Shown one piece after another: positions 27,398 to 36,266 of a stretch of DNA of 64,000 nt. The notes beneath the pieces are model-generated. The model searched no databases. It saw only the letters and a list, made by a program, of their open reading frames with translations, and was not told the origin of the DNA. Location of the stretch: contig NZ_QUKD01000002.1 in the NCBI RefSeq assembly GCF_003480915.1, forward strand, positions 380,120 through 444,119, in the 5' to 3' direction. Each line of letters starts with the position of its first letter. Positions within the stretch are counted from its first letter, which is position 1. A program made the translations under genes and the position numbers. The stretch is from Parabacteroides sp. TM07-1AC (GTDB lineage Bacteria; Bacteroidota; Bacteroidia; Bacteroidales; Tannerellaceae).

Positions 27398-28771
27398 TTA
27401 CATGAGCAAGTTTTCCGCGATACCTGTTGCCTGCCGGATGCGATCCGCCATACCGATACCGCCTTTGATATTGCCTGCCAGGATCAAGCCGGGATAGCGT
27501 GTTTGCAACTTATCGATCGTGGCAAAACGTTCACCACTACTTAATTCATATTGCGGAATGGCATGTGCATGACGGAAAATACGGATCATATCCGGTTGCA
27601 TCCCGATCGGAAACTTCAACATGGCATGAAATTCGTGTGTAACGAGCCCTTTCAACTCGTCATCAGTCAAACCGGTCAGTTCTGATCGTTTAACACCGCC
27701 GATAAAGAAAGAAAAGAGAGCCCCTTCTTTCGGTGCACGGTTATCAAAACAAGCTGCCGGGAAAAGAATCCCCAGCACATCCCGCTTCTCACAGGAGGGA
27801 ACCAGCCCTCCGAAAGCATTAAAATGCAACTGTCCCGTATTGCGAACACCGACACTGACCTGTACAACCGGAGCATACTGCAGGTTACTGATCTTATCCA
27901 TATCTTCCCGGGGAACAAACGGCAATAGCTCTGGTAATGTATAAGCACCACAGGTCGTTACCACCTTATTGGCATGGAGGGTCTGCTCTCCTTCCGAAGT
28001 CCTGTAAGTAGCCTGCCAGCCATTCTCCGACGGACGAATCGTAACACCGGAAGCCGATACCGTGATATTCCGGCGGTCGATGGATTCTTCCATTGCCTTT
28101 ACCAGATTCTCCAAACCACCGACTGCCGAAAAGACCTTTTTCGTAGCCAACCGGGCGCGGTCCGTTTTAGGTTGCCGGGCTTTGGCAATCGTTCCTTTGA
28201 TAAATCCTCCGTATTGTTGTTCCAGATTGTATAATTTAGGCAAAGCATAACGGGTTACCAGCTTCAGCGGATCCCCGGCATACACTCCGGATAAGAACGG
28301 ATCGACCGCATAGTTCAGGAAAGACTTCCCCAAACGCCGGGCAGCCAACTCCCCTACCGACTCGTCCGGATTCGTACCTTTGGCACGAAACGGTTCTCCC
28401 AGGATACGGAACTTGTCGCCCAACGTAAATAAAGGAGTCGTCACGGCACTGAACAAGCCTGAAGGTAAAGCACGAAAAGAATCTCCTTTCCAGATCAAGC
28501 GACGCTTGGCTTCCTCGTGTGCCGTCTCCAGCTCACAGGCCGGAGACAGAGCAGAAAACAACTCCGCCACCTCCGGATAAGAAACGACTCCCGTATTAGG
28601 ACCGCTTTCAAAGATAAAACCGTCTTCCCGAAACGTATGTATCTGTCCTCCTATCCGGTCGTTGCACTCCAAAATATGTACTTGTTTTCCACCCCGTACC
28701 AGATGAAAGGCAGTAGTCAGACCGGTCAGGCCGGCTCCGATGATCAGAATATCCGTAGTATGCTGTTCCAT
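27398..28771 (-). CDS. hemG: Protoporphyrinogen oxidase, FAD type
   Basis: 457 aa. The N-terminal FAD-binding fingerprint ILIIGAGLTGLTTAFHL is followed by ECNDRIGGQIHTF and the substrate-domain motif FESGPNTGVV typical of HemY-type protoporphyrinogen oxidases. The C-terminus has the GNIKGGIGMADRIRQ FAD contact. This enzyme oxidises protoporphyrinogen IX to protoporphyrin IX and is labelled hemG (or hemY) in Bacteroidales. It begins one nucleotide after the stop of hemN, so the two consecutive late heme steps are coupled. An oxygen-dependent enzyme of this type in an anaerobe is a known puzzle; a different electron acceptor is presumed. Confidence 0.9.
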   Translation of the reverse strand: MEQHTTDILIIGAGLTGLTTAFHLVRGGKQVHILECNDRIGGQIHTFREDGFIFESGPNTGVVSYPEVAELFSALSPACELETAHEEAKRRLIWKGDSFRALPSGLFSAVTTPLFTLGDKFRILGEPFRAKGTNPDESVGELAARRLGKSFLNYAVDPFLSGVYAGDPLKLVTRYALPKLYNLEQQYGGFIKGTIAKARQPKTDRARLATKKVFSAVGGLENLVKAMEESIDRRNITVSASGVTIRPSENGWQATYRTSEGEQTLHANKVVTTCGAYTLPELLPFVPREDMDKISNLQYAPVVQVSVGVRNTGQLHFNAFGGLVPSCEKRDVLGILFPAACFDNRAPKEGALFSFFIGGVKRSELTGLTDDELKGLVTHEFHAMLKFPIGMQPDMIRIFRHAHAIPQYELSSGERFATIDKLQTRYPGLILAGNIKGGIGMADRIRQATGIAENLLM

Positions 28772-28772
28772 A

Positions 28773-30140
28773 TCAGACTGGTTTAGAAAATGATTTATTA
28801 GAATGAAGCATCAGTTTATCCAGCGATGCCGCCACGTTACGAACAAAAAGAGCGCCTTCGGAAGTCATGCGGATATGATCATCGTCATATTCGATCAAAC
28901 CGTCCCCGGCAAACTCCCGCATACGTTTTTCATCATAAGCTGTTGCCGCTTTTACCTCATCAACAGGGCAAGACAGGCGGGTAGCCACATCCTGCCAGTT
29001 CAATGTATAGTTACACATCAGCGTTTCGATCGCTTCGCGGGTGATCTGTTCGTCGCGGCTTAATGTATATCCTTTTGCTATGGCAAACGAACCGTCTTCG
29101 ATCTGTTCGATATATCGGTGAATATCTTTACTGTTCTGCGTATAAGCGGAACTCAGTTGGCTTATGCCCGTCACACCGAAAGCATACACCTGCCCTGTCG
29201 TACGACGGGTACAATAGCCCTGAAAGTTACGGTGCAGCTGTCCGTTTTGCCGGGCGGTATACAATTCGTCGTTTTCAAGTACAAAATGATCCAGACCGAT
29301 GGTTTTATAACCGGTACCGCCCAATATTTCTTTCGCAGCTTCAAACATACGGCTCTTTTCCTCACTGGCGGGAAGGCCGGCTTTTTCCAGGATCAGCTGT
29401 TGCCGGTTGACCCAGGGGACATGCGCATAAGAAAAAGTAACCAAACGATCCGGCTGTAAAACGGCTGCCCGGGTAATGGTTTCGGAAAAGCTTTCGGCTG
29501 TCTGGAAAGGCAATCCGTAAATAAAATCCATATTGATACGTGCTCCTTTGCTGCGAAGGATCCGGAAGATCATTTCAACCGGCAGTAAAGCCGGACGACG
29601 GTTTACTGTCTTCAATACCTTTTCATTGAAATCCTGAACACCCAGGCTAAAGCGGTTGAAACCGGCTTCGGTCAGGTACTGCCAATATTCTTCATCCAGG
29701 TATCCGGGATGGCATTCCACGGCTATTTCCGGCTGATCGATCGTTTCAAAACCGGCCAACAGATGGTCGTTCAGTTCTTTCAAAACATATACCGGTATGG
29801 CCGTAGGGCTTCCTCCGCCATAATGTATCTGGGATATTTTTCGTCCCGGAGCCAGCCGTTCTTTCACTTTATCGATCTCCACATGTAGGGCTTCTATATA
29901 ACGTTCCACCACACTCCGGTTCATCATCGCAAACGAATTGCATCCGCAATAATGACAAAGATGACGGCAGAAAGGAATATGTACATAGAAAGAGATATGT
30001 CCGGGACTGGCAGTATTGGAGGCTTCTATGGCAGCTTCATAATCTGTATTTGTAAATGTATCCGTAAAATAATTGGCCGGCGGATAGCTGGTATACCTCG
30101 GAACCGGCACATTGTATTTTTGTAATAAGTTTTGTATCAT
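28773..30140 (-). CDS. hemN: Oxygen-independent coproporphyrinogen III dehydrogenase
   Basis: 455 aa. The N-terminal segment KYNVPVPRYTSYP is characteristic of true HemN rather than the heme chaperone HemW. The radical-SAM cluster motif is CRHLCHYC (Cys58, Cys62, Cys65) followed by Cys67. A HemN C-terminal domain is present (ETLMCNYTLNWQDVA near 365). It converts coproporphyrinogen III to protoporphyrinogen IX in the cytoplasm. It lies 2 nt after the permease gene and 1 nt before hemG. Bacteroidales usually lack the early heme pathway, so this enzyme needs an outside source of its substrate; the receptor and permease in the same operon could provide it. Confidence 0.93.
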   Translation of the reverse strand: MIQNLLQKYNVPVPRYTSYPPANYFTDTFTNTDYEAAIEASNTASPGHISFYVHIPFCRHLCHYCGCNSFAMMNRSVVERYIEALHVEIDKVKERLAPGRKISQIHYGGGSPTAIPVYVLKELNDHLLAGFETIDQPEIAVECHPGYLDEEYWQYLTEAGFNRFSLGVQDFNEKVLKTVNRRPALLPVEMIFRILRSKGARINMDFIYGLPFQTAESFSETITRAAVLQPDRLVTFSYAHVPWVNRQQLILEKAGLPASEEKSRMFEAAKEILGGTGYKTIGLDHFVLENDELYTARQNGQLHRNFQGYCTRRTTGQVYAFGVTGISQLSSAYTQNSKDIHRYIEQIEDGSFAIAKGYTLSRDEQITREAIETLMCNYTLNWQDVATRLSCPVDEVKAATAYDEKRMREFAGDGLIEYDDDHIRMTSEGALFVRNVAASLDKLMLHSNKSFSKPV

Positions 30141-30142
30141 AA

Positions 30143-31348
30143 CTATGCTGTTTCTTTCTCTTTTCTAAACACGATCAATATATAAACAAGTGACAAGAGG
30201 GCCAGGCTGACTTCAAAGAAAAACAGTCCGTGATAGCCGGTATGATCGGCTATTTTCCCGCTCAAGATGGCCATCAGCATTCCGCTCAGATGGGTGATCA
30301 CAGTCTGTACCGTAAAGTCAGTACCTTCCCGTCCGGGGCGCACGCAATCCATAGCGGTAGTATATACCACAATGGTAGCCATCCCGTAGCTTCCCCAAAG
30401 CAAGGCAATCCCCATGTACAACATTCCGAGCGTCGGAGTCACATAAGAAAGCCCCAGGAAGTAGAGTGTGGCAAGCAATACAAAGACGGAAAACAGGATA
30501 CGCGCCCAATGCCGTCCGATCCGGCGTACAATAAAACCTCCGATAAAAGAAAATACAAAACCGAAGGAGGTACCGATCACCCCGCTCATCACCCCGATCT
30601 CTTTCATCGAATATCCCAGGTCGACCAAATAAGGCTTCAACATCGCCAGCGTGCCGATCAGTCCTGAATAATAAAGGAACAGGAAACCGATCTGTTTCCA
30701 TATATTCTTTTGGGCGAAGAAATAGAAGACATCCGCTTTCTTCGCCCGTTCGTGTGTATCTTTGGGGGCAATCTCCAGACCTCGATTGAACAGCAACGGG
30801 AGCAAAGCAACTATCACGAACAGGGCCACACACGGCAACAGACTATTCCATCCCAATTGTTTGAACAAGAGCAGTAACACACCGCCACCGATCATCGAAC
30901 CACCAAAACTGCCCATCGACTGCATACTGTTCACCAGGCTTTTATCCTTCCGGCTAAAAGAAAGAACCGCCAGCGCATCGGTCGCTATATCCTGTGTGGC
31001 TGAAGCGATAAACGACACGATAATCAAGGCGATAATCGTATAAAAGTCTGTCTTGAAATCAAGAAAGGCAACAGCAAAGATCAGGACGGCATAGATCAGT
31101 TCGGAAGAGAAAATCCACCGTTTATAATCGCCCGTTGTCCGGGCATGACGGTCTACCATCGGCGACCACAGGAATTTCAATATCCAGGGCAGCTTGATCA
31201 GTTGTAATAGCCCGATGGCGGACAAGGAAAAATTCTCCTGCCGCATCATGACCGGGATGACGGTGGAGAAGAAACTCATCGGAATGGTCTGCGCAATATA
31301 CAGGCAGAAAAAGGTTCCGAGGTTGAACGCTTTATTTTTTTGTATCAT
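30143..31348 (-). CDS. MFS permease of the AmpG/RhtX-FptX type
   Basis: 401 aa with about 12 hydrophobic helices. The motif ATQDIATDALAV after helix 4 is the hallmark of the AmpG/PAT group, which also contains the inner-membrane siderophore permeases RhtX and FptX. WSPMVDRH in the first cytoplasmic loop fits too. It sits 1 nt after a TonB-dependent receptor gene and 2 nt before hemN, an arrangement expected for outer- plus inner-membrane uptake of one ligand. My inference is a porphyrin-type or iron-chelate cargo. AmpG-like transport of muropeptides is the main alternative, but no cell-wall gene is next to it. Confidence 0.72.
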   Translation of the reverse strand: MIQKNKAFNLGTFFCLYIAQTIPMSFFSTVIPVMMRQENFSLSAIGLLQLIKLPWILKFLWSPMVDRHARTTGDYKRWIFSSELIYAVLIFAVAFLDFKTDFYTIIALIIVSFIASATQDIATDALAVLSFSRKDKSLVNSMQSMGSFGGSMIGGGVLLLLFKQLGWNSLLPCVALFVIVALLPLLFNRGLEIAPKDTHERAKKADVFYFFAQKNIWKQIGFLFLYYSGLIGTLAMLKPYLVDLGYSMKEIGVMSGVIGTSFGFVFSFIGGFIVRRIGRHWARILFSVFVLLATLYFLGLSYVTPTLGMLYMGIALLWGSYGMATIVVYTTAMDCVRPGREGTDFTVQTVITHLSGMLMAILSGKIADHTGYHGLFFFEVSLALLSLVYILIVFRKEKETA

Positions 31349-31349
31349 A

Positions 31350-33425
31350 TCAAAGTGCTATTGCCACACTACCGCCAATCGTAAACGGACGTCCCGACTG
31401 TGCCAGTCCTTTTCCTCCCGATTCAAAATAAAAGGCGGTATATTGTGTATTGGTGATATTCTTAGCCCAAATTGCAAAGGTAGCGAATCCTTTGGTTATT
31501 GACACCTTTCCGTTCAATTGTCCGTAAAAAGATTGAGTAACTTTATTATCTTCTTTCCAATGGATCTCTCCCACACCGGTAAAATTTGTACTGATCATGA
31601 TACGGTCGATATGGGAACAAGGTGTCGGAATCGTATAATCGGCACCGACTGCAAATGTATGCGACGGCACCATCGGGAGATAGTTGCCCGAATAATCGAT
31701 CTTCTTCTTCTCGTCGACATAGTCTTTAAAAGTAGCATGGGTAAAACCATAATTCACCTGCACCATCAACCCGTTCACCGGATTCCCCTGCAGGCTGACC
31801 TCTACCCCTTTGCTCTCACTCCGACCGGCATTGGTCAACATGGAACCGCGACCGGAAGGAAGTGTCTGACTGATCTGTTGATTCTTCCAGTCGATCCAAA
31901 AGAAGGCGATATCGGCACGCAGCCGGTTATCCAAAAAAGGATGCTTGCCGCCCACCTCATAGTTCCAGCTCGTTTCCGGTCGGAAAGAACGATCCTCCTC
32001 ACGCTCGAAAGAGGTATTGAACCCACCGGTTTTATACCCTTTCGTCACTGTGGCATAGAGGATCCCCGAAGACGGGAACAGGTACTGTAACGCAAACTTA
32101 GGTGTCACCTGGCTGAATTTCAGTTTACTGTAAAAGGCATCCAATTGTTCTGTTTTCTCTTCAGTTTCTTTAAAACCGATAAAATCGGTAGATGCACGTT
32201 CGTAATCATACCGTATACCGAAAGTAGCAGAGAGACCGTCGAACAGGAGATCATCGAAAGTGGACTGATGGTACAGGGCAAAGCCGTAAGTCGGCGTATC
32301 ATAGATTTTGCGGGTCGTGTATTTCTGTGCCAGATAATCCAGTATCACGGTATTGTCAATACCCTGCCAAAAACCGAAAGCTCCAAACAACCACTTATAC
32401 CGGTGGGTCGTTGTCGATTTCAGATTGAATTCCTCTGAAAACATCTTCTGCTTCTGGTCCTGCTTAGCAAAATAAACGCTTGCCGGAGAGAAGTCCTGGT
32501 CGATACCCTGATGGTCCGACAGATACTGAAAGGCAGTTTTGCTGCTCAGGCTATAGCCGGTTCCTTTATACTCAGCAGTCAGACCGGTTGTCGACATGGC
32601 CCGTTTATAAAAGCTATAGTCATTATAATTCACATCACCGGGCCGATGTGTCAGCGAATCGCAGACAGCATACGGATACCCTCCCTGCTTGGAATAATCG
32701 TAAGAACTCATCAAGCCGAGCGACCACTGCTCCGTCGGTTGCCATTCCAGCCGGATACGTCCGGAACCGCTTTTCTGGTCGTCTGCTCTTTTGTCGGTAA
32801 ACAAATTCGTGAAATAGCCGTCACTCCTGTTATAATTGGCAGAAAGGGAATAACCGAATTTCTCCCCTATCTTCGCATAACGGGAAAGAGCATAATCGCG
32901 GGCACCGTACGTACCGTTAGAGACAGAGGCATTCATCCCCTGATATTTCAAGGGAGATTTGGTATATACATTAATAATTCCTCCCATGGTATTACGTCCG
33001 TACAGGGTTCCCTGCGGGCCGCGCAATACTTCTACGCGGTCTATTTCAGCAAAGTCAAAATCGAATGCCGACTTTTCAAAATAAGGGATACCATCCACAT
33101 AAAGTCCGACGGAAGGCGCATTAATCTTCGAACCGATCCCCCGAATATAAACAGGAGAAGTCAATTTTGAACCGTAATCAGGCATAAACAGGTTGGGAAT
33201 GAATGAGCTGAACTCCTTGATACCTGTGATATTCTTATTCTGTATAGCCGTACCGGTAACAGACGAGGCCGATAGCGGCTCCAAACGTAAGTCTCTGTTT
33301 TGTTTAAATGACCGGACTACCACCTCGTTCAGATCGACCTGACGGACTTTCGTTGTATCCTGGTCGTCTGCTTGTACAGATAGAACAGAAAGAGACAAAC
33401 AACAGAATAAAAGTAATATCTTCAT
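31350..33425 (-). CDS. TonB-dependent receptor (iron/porphyrin type) 1
   Basis: 691 aa with a signal peptide (about 1-20, ending VQA). It lacks SusC-type N-terminal domains. The TonB box region VDLNEVVVRS is followed by a plug with VYIRGIGSKINAPSVGLYVDGIPYFEKSAFDF and VEVLRGPQGTLYGRNTMGGIINVYT, and a barrel ending in SVAIAL. The plug pattern is that of siderophore/metal-chelate receptors. I start at the ATG at 33425; the frame extends eight codons further only from a TTG. It heads the operon with the permease, HemN and HemG, and just upstream lie five phased palindromes (33453-33553). It is a paralogue of the receptor at 33815-36145. Confidence 0.9.
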   Translation of the reverse strand: MKILLLFCCLSLSVLSVQADDQDTTKVRQVDLNEVVVRSFKQNRDLRLEPLSASSVTGTAIQNKNITGIKEFSSFIPNLFMPDYGSKLTSPVYIRGIGSKINAPSVGLYVDGIPYFEKSAFDFDFAEIDRVEVLRGPQGTLYGRNTMGGIINVYTKSPLKYQGMNASVSNGTYGARDYALSRYAKIGEKFGYSLSANYNRSDGYFTNLFTDKRADDQKSGSGRIRLEWQPTEQWSLGLMSSYDYSKQGGYPYAVCDSLTHRPGDVNYNDYSFYKRAMSTTGLTAEYKGTGYSLSSKTAFQYLSDHQGIDQDFSPASVYFAKQDQKQKMFSEEFNLKSTTTHRYKWLFGAFGFWQGIDNTVILDYLAQKYTTRKIYDTPTYGFALYHQSTFDDLLFDGLSATFGIRYDYERASTDFIGFKETEEKTEQLDAFYSKLKFSQVTPKFALQYLFPSSGILYATVTKGYKTGGFNTSFEREEDRSFRPETSWNYEVGGKHPFLDNRLRADIAFFWIDWKNQQISQTLPSGRGSMLTNAGRSESKGVEVSLQGNPVNGLMVQVNYGFTHATFKDYVDEKKKIDYSGNYLPMVPSHTFAVGADYTIPTPCSHIDRIMISTNFTGVGEIHWKEDNKVTQSFYGQLNGKVSITKGFATFAIWAKNITNTQYTAFYFESGGKGLAQSGRPFTIGGSVAIAL

Positions 33426-33452
33426 ATAAATTATTTTTAGATTCCCCAAAAA

Positions 33453-33553
33453 CTCATTTAAAACGAACCCTCACTTCGTTTAAAACGAGATTTTTTTCGT
33501 TTTAAACGGACTGTAAGCTCGTTTTAAACAAGTTTTCACTCGTTTTAAACGAG
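33453..33553. repeat. Five phased 15-bp palindromes before the receptor operon
   Basis: Five copies of the palindrome CTCGTTTTAAACGAG or near variants begin at 33453, 33475, 33496, 33518 and 33539, that is at intervals of 22, 21, 22 and 21 bp. The last copy is perfect; the others carry one to three changes, mostly at the outer bases. The spacers (7, 6, 7 and 6 bp) are unrelated. The period of 21.5 bp equals two turns of B-DNA, so all dyads face the same side. The array ends 27 bp before the receptor ATG and probably overlaps the start region or leader. It looks like a cooperative operator for a dimeric regulator. Apart from this array and the inverted repeat at 33648-33767, I see nothing in the 389-bp gap 33426-33814. 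Confidence 0.88.
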
Positions 33554-33647
33554 ATTTGGGCTCTCTGGTCGACCACATTATACAAGTTATTGATAATAAA
33601 TAAATTAACAACGATCCAGTATAAAAGTTGAACTATATATCCAGTTT

Positions 33648-33767
33648 GTATTAAGGAACACAGATGGCGCAGACGAGCGCAGATAAACGCAGATAATATA
33701 TTGTTTTAAAGAAAATAAAAAGTCTGCGAGCATCTGCGTATTCTGCGTCATCTGCGTTCCCTAATAC
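33648..33767. repeat. Large imperfect inverted repeat built of CGCAGA units
   Basis: The arms 33648-33695 and 33721-33767 are reverse complements with few mismatches, and each contains several spaced CGCAGA/TCTGCG units. The unpaired middle is AT-rich (33696-33720). Similar CGCAGAT-rich dispersed intergenic elements occur in many bacterial genomes. It lies 3' of receptor 2 and upstream of the receptor 1 operator array, where an RNA hairpin of about 45 bp could terminate transcription or protect the 3' end of the mRNA. Confidence 0.75.
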
Positions 33768-33814
33768 GATCTGAATAGGTTCAATTCTGATAAATTTTGA
33801 ATCATAGTATCCAT

Positions 33815-36145
33815 TTAGAAAGTTACTGCAACCTCTGCCCCGATCTGGAACGGTTTGCCTTTTTGTATGAATGAATTGTTGAATGATTCGAAATAAAATG
33901 CTTGATAATCCGTATTTGTTATATTACGACTCCATACATTCAGATTGACTGCCCCTTTACGTACACCAGCCTTGGCGTTCAACACGGCATAAAAGTCCTG
34001 GCTGATATCATTCTTTTCCGTCCAAAAAATCTTCCCGGCTCCGGCGCACTGTGCAGAAACAGTAAACTGATCCAACCAGCAATTACGTAGCAACTTCGTA
34101 TATTGTAATCCCAGGCTTACGGTATGACGCGGAGTATAAGGGACAAAGTTATCCTTGTAATTTACCTCCAGCTTGCTTTCCCTGTCGATAGCCAGATAAT
34201 CACGGAATGTAGCACGGGTAAAACCATAATTCAGATCGGCAGTCAATCCCTCGGCAATCAGGCTGCGAAGGCTTACTTCCACACCATAGCTGTCCGCTTT
34301 TCCTCCGTTGGTGATCATACGGCCACTGCCATTCTCCGCAAAGGTTGTCAACTGGATATCCTGTATATCCATATAGAAAAATGTCAACTCTGCATTCAGC
34401 CGGTTTTTAATCAATTCGCTGCGGACGCCTAATTCGTAGTTCCAGCTATGTTCAGGTTTATAGGAAGCTACCGACTCTACATCCGACGGTTTATTTTTTT
34501 CTGCTTCAGCAGGCATGAACTTCTTCATCAGGTCATATTTTGCATATTCCTGCACCAGGTCACCGAACATTTGCACATTATAGCCGCCCGTTTTGTACCC
34601 TTTTGCTACAGACACGTAAGTAAAAGTTCCCGGGCTGCACTGGTAACGCAAGGAGACCTTCGGCAAAACCTGTAAAAAGTCCTGTGATGTCTTATCTTTC
34701 AAATGTGCTTCCATCGGATAAGTCCCCAGCGGCCTCCCCATCATCGACACCCCAATCTTCATACTGTCGACAGCCGAATCATAATCCAGCTTCGCTTTTT
34801 CATAATCCAAACGGATACCAGCTGTAATAGAAAGTCCGTCTACGAACAAGTTATTATAAGTAGACTGATGAAAAGCGGCAAAGCCGAATGTAGGCGTTTT
34901 AAAATAACCGGGGAAATAGATTTGATTCTTATCGTCTCCATACACAGTCAATTTAGGAGCATTCGGGTTATTACCGATCATCTTGTCAAATGCATCCTGC
35001 AAGATATCCTTTAAGCCATCCTCCTTAAAGATAACCGGCCCGTCCGTATTCAGACTATTATAAAAGCCATACGCCCCGAAACTCCACTGATAGTTCTTCT
35101 TATGGTTGGAACGGATCGCCACTTCTTCACTCCAGGCATATTGTTTCTGCTTTTGGTTCAGTGTGAAGACCGACTTCTCTGTATAGTCCTGGTCCATCTT
35201 CATATCATCCTTCAGATACTGGTAGGCAGTAGTAGAAGAAAGTAGGATATTATCCGTTTTCCATTCCAGATAAAGACTATTATTCAGCATATTCCGTTCA
35301 TAAGAACTGGGATCGTTGATGCGGATCGGAGCAACCGTCCCCGTTGCCTTATCATATAATCCGTAAGGAAACGCCCGCTGATTGACATAGTCGTAATTGA
35401 ATGTATATTGCGCTTTCAGGTTCGGTTTGATCAACCAGTCCAGCTTGAAACGACCGCCTGCCGATTCTTCTTTATCGGCCCGTGTATCACTATATTCATT
35501 GACGAAGAATCCGTCATTCCGATCGTAATAACCACTAAGGGAAATGCCTACATTGTCGCTCAACTTCCGGTAATGGGCTCCCTTTGCCTTGAATGCGCCA
35601 TAATTTCCACCGGACAAGGACAGTTTCGTCCCCTGGTAATTTAAAGGTGAAAGCGTATAGATATTCACGATTCCTCCCATCGCATTACGTCCGTACAATG
35701 TTCCCTGCGGACCACGCAACACCTCCATACGCTGGATATCGTTCAGTTCGAAATCAAATGTGCTCTTATCGAGATACGGCACATTATCCACATAAAGTCC
35801 GATCGATTGTCCGCTGCTTCGTGCACCGATACCACGGATATAAATAGCCGAAGTCATCTTCGAACCGTAATCCGGCATATACAGGTTAGGGACAAAGGAA
35901 CTGATATCTTTCAACGCATCGATCTGCCGTCCGGAAATAGCCTGGGGGGAAATGATGGAAACAGAACTGGGCAATAAGCGTAAATCATTCGTTTCTTTCG
36001 TGGAAGAAGTCACCACCACCTCATCGATATTATACGTTTTGATGGTATCGTTTTCATTGACATTCACTTTTATTTCATCAGCCTTCATAGCTTGTAAACC
36101 AAAAAGAGAGCTGACAACCAGCACACACAGACAGCGTTGTTTCAT
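33815..36145 (-). CDS. TonB-dependent receptor (iron/porphyrin type) 2
   Basis: 776 aa with a signal peptide (about 1-23, ending MKA). The plug is very similar to that of receptor 1: LPSSVSIIS, then IYIRGIGARSSGQSIGLYVDNVPYLDKSTFDF and MEVLRGPQGTLYGRNAMGGIVNIYT. The C-terminus NITNTDYQAFYFES also matches that of its neighbour, so the two arose by tandem duplication and then diverged, mostly in barrel loops. The ATG at 36145 is preferred; the frame continues only from a TTG. An intergenic palindrome (36205-36224) precedes it. It lies downstream of the LuxR-type regulator gene in the same direction. Confidence 0.9.
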   Translation of the reverse strand: MKQRCLCVLVVSSLFGLQAMKADEIKVNVNENDTIKTYNIDEVVVTSSTKETNDLRLLPSSVSIISPQAISGRQIDALKDISSFVPNLYMPDYGSKMTSAIYIRGIGARSSGQSIGLYVDNVPYLDKSTFDFELNDIQRMEVLRGPQGTLYGRNAMGGIVNIYTLSPLNYQGTKLSLSGGNYGAFKAKGAHYRKLSDNVGISLSGYYDRNDGFFVNEYSDTRADKEESAGGRFKLDWLIKPNLKAQYTFNYDYVNQRAFPYGLYDKATGTVAPIRINDPSSYERNMLNNSLYLEWKTDNILLSSTTAYQYLKDDMKMDQDYTEKSVFTLNQKQKQYAWSEEVAIRSNHKKNYQWSFGAYGFYNSLNTDGPVIFKEDGLKDILQDAFDKMIGNNPNAPKLTVYGDDKNQIYFPGYFKTPTFGFAAFHQSTYNNLFVDGLSITAGIRLDYEKAKLDYDSAVDSMKIGVSMMGRPLGTYPMEAHLKDKTSQDFLQVLPKVSLRYQCSPGTFTYVSVAKGYKTGGYNVQMFGDLVQEYAKYDLMKKFMPAEAEKNKPSDVESVASYKPEHSWNYELGVRSELIKNRLNAELTFFYMDIQDIQLTTFAENGSGRMITNGGKADSYGVEVSLRSLIAEGLTADLNYGFTRATFRDYLAIDRESKLEVNYKDNFVPYTPRHTVSLGLQYTKLLRNCWLDQFTVSAQCAGAGKIFWTEKNDISQDFYAVLNAKAGVRKGAVNLNVWSRNITNTDYQAFYFESFNNSFIQKGKPFQIGAEVAVTF

Positions 36146-36204
36146 TGTACTCGAACTATTAGTATTTTTCAATTGCAAAGAAACAGGAAAGATAGAAGAC
36201 AATC

Positions 36205-36260
36205 AATCACTACATGTAGTGATTTTAACACTACCATGCCAAACAATTCAGCACTATAAT
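36205..36260. promoter_or_regulatory. 20-bp palindrome and degenerate repeats before receptor 2
   Basis: AATCACTACATGTAGTGATT (36205-36224) is a perfect 20-bp palindrome. The core CACTA recurs at 36208, 36229 and 36252 (21 and 23 bp apart), each time followed within a few bases by ATG and a partial dyad. It lies 60-115 bp upstream of the receptor ATG at 36145. It resembles an operator, possibly for the adjacent LuxR-type regulator, and weakly echoes the period of the other arrays. Confidence 0.6.
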
Positions 36261-36266
36261 GCTATT

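Noticed and set aside
30143..31348. AmpG muropeptide permease
   Set aside because: The family motif fits, but the gene is locked between an iron/porphyrin-type receptor and hemN, so RhtX/FptX-like uptake of an iron or porphyrin ligand is more likely. Not excluded outright.
33453..33553. Possible small CRISPR array (five repeats, 6-7 bp spacers)
   Set aside because: The repeats are only 15 bp and the spacers far too short; there are no cas genes. The palindromes on a helical grid fit operators better.
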